Shown here: in pieces, positions 31,684 through 32,028 of the stretch
Numbering within the stretch: position 1 is the stretch's first letter
Layout of the letters: every line of letters begins with the position of its first letter
Assembly: GCF_000006405.1 (NCBI RefSeq)
Contig: NW_003217134.1
Coordinates: forward strand, 124,196-156,223
Direction of reading: 5' to 3'
Origin: Perkinsus marinus ATCC 50983
Taxonomy: Eukaryota; Perkinsozoa; Perkinsida; Perkinsidae
Length of the DNA stretch: 32,028 nucleotides
The notes under the pieces: model-generated
What the model was told of the DNA's origin: nothing
The model's input: the letters and a program-made list of their open reading frames with translations, nothing else
Databases searched by the model: none
Program-made: the position numbers and the translations under genes

Positions 31684-32028
31684 TTTACATCATTTCATGC
31701 TGGAACCTTTTGGCATACAAATCATCTCAAACGGCAACAATTTATGAGAAGTTCGTCCTAGCGGTGTTCAAGACGCAAGTAACGGATGTTCATTCTTTTT
31801 CTTCCAGTGACACCGCAGTGATGTTTATCATGAATGGGAGATGACAAGGAGTATGGGAGGCGAAATGGTCAAGTGAACGATGGGGACTGGTGACACAGAG
31901 TTCAGTAGATAGTGAAAGATGAATGAATTGTATTCTTCGTTACACAATTCATGTGTCACCAGTCAACCCTTCATGCGCTTGCGAGTAGGTTGGTGAGGAG
32001 ATTTGCGACTGTCTGTAGACTTGGGCTC

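Larger units (their letters stand above)
30207..32028 (+). repeat. 928-bp tandem tRNA repeat array
   Basis: Sequence from 30242 onwards recurs at an offset of exactly 928 bp (30242-31100 against 31170-32028), apparently identical by eye over all 859 compared positions. A full unit contains tRNA-Pro(AGG), tRNA-Pro(TGG), tRNA-Ile(AAT) and a spacer with an inverted repeat. The left edge (30207-30242) is a diverged piece of the spacer. The next tRNA-Pro(AGG) would begin at 32063, just outside the window, so the array probably continues. Confidence 0.9.

Noticed and set aside
1-32028. CRISPR arrays, operons or bacterial promoters
   Set aside because: No regularly spaced repeats of that kind; gene structure is clearly eukaryotic with spliceosomal introns.

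Overview
This is a eukaryotic nuclear window. Genes are broken by many short GT-AG introns, mostly 35-70 nt, often with donors of the type GTAGGT, GTAAG or GTGAG. The standard genetic code fits. tRNA genes are of eukaryotic type. A RAP-domain protein, an outer-dynein-arm docking-complex-like coiled coil (so a flagellated cell), CCCH zinc fingers and very short introns together suggest a protist, plausibly an alveolate such as a perkinsid. That taxonomic guess is inference only. Because introns are so frequent, most single open frames are only exons. The gene models below were joined by hand from reading frame, splice signals and family resemblance.

Layout. 1-1707 is the 3' part of a RAP-domain gene on the plus strand. 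1.77-3.46 kb holds exon-like stretches of one or two poorly resolved genes (a single-pass membrane protein and a CRAL-TRIO N-domain-like piece). 3.52-3.74 kb on the minus strand resembles the catalytic-serine end of a subtilase. 5.37-8.92 kb is a coiled-coil gene resembling ODA docking-complex proteins, with an acidic repeated C-terminus. 9.1-11.8 kb has a possible small secreted peptide, a 296-bp TA-flanked MITE-like element and minus-strand membrane-protein exons. 11.9-14.95 kb carries two tandem paralogues of a UBAC2/Derlin-like rhomboid pseudoprotease family. 15.18-17.46 kb is importin alpha (13 introns). 18.09-20.88 kb is the U4/U6 snRNP protein Prp3. 21.05-21.78 kb is a multi-pass membrane protein of unknown family. 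22.31-22.69 kb (minus) is a small single-pass protein with a Cys-rich tail. 23.36-25.56 kb is a protein with three CCCH fingers and a C-terminal RING, broken by an apparent 1-nt frameshift in finger 2. 27.05-29.73 kb is an 862-residue FUSC-like membrane protein. From 30.2 kb to the end runs a 928-bp tandem tRNA array (Pro-AGG, Pro-TGG, Ile-AAT per unit) whose left edge is a truncated tRNA-Pro.

The genes do not form an operon-like system. They are ordinary housekeeping functions (nuclear import, splicing, ER quality control, flagellar motility, RNA binding) mixed with lineage-specific membrane proteins. The least ordinary features are the tandem rhomboid-like paralogues with conserved intron positions, the exon-intron duplication at the end of the docking-complex-like gene, the tRNA array with its edge structure, and the MITE. 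No clearly new defence or mobile system was seen.
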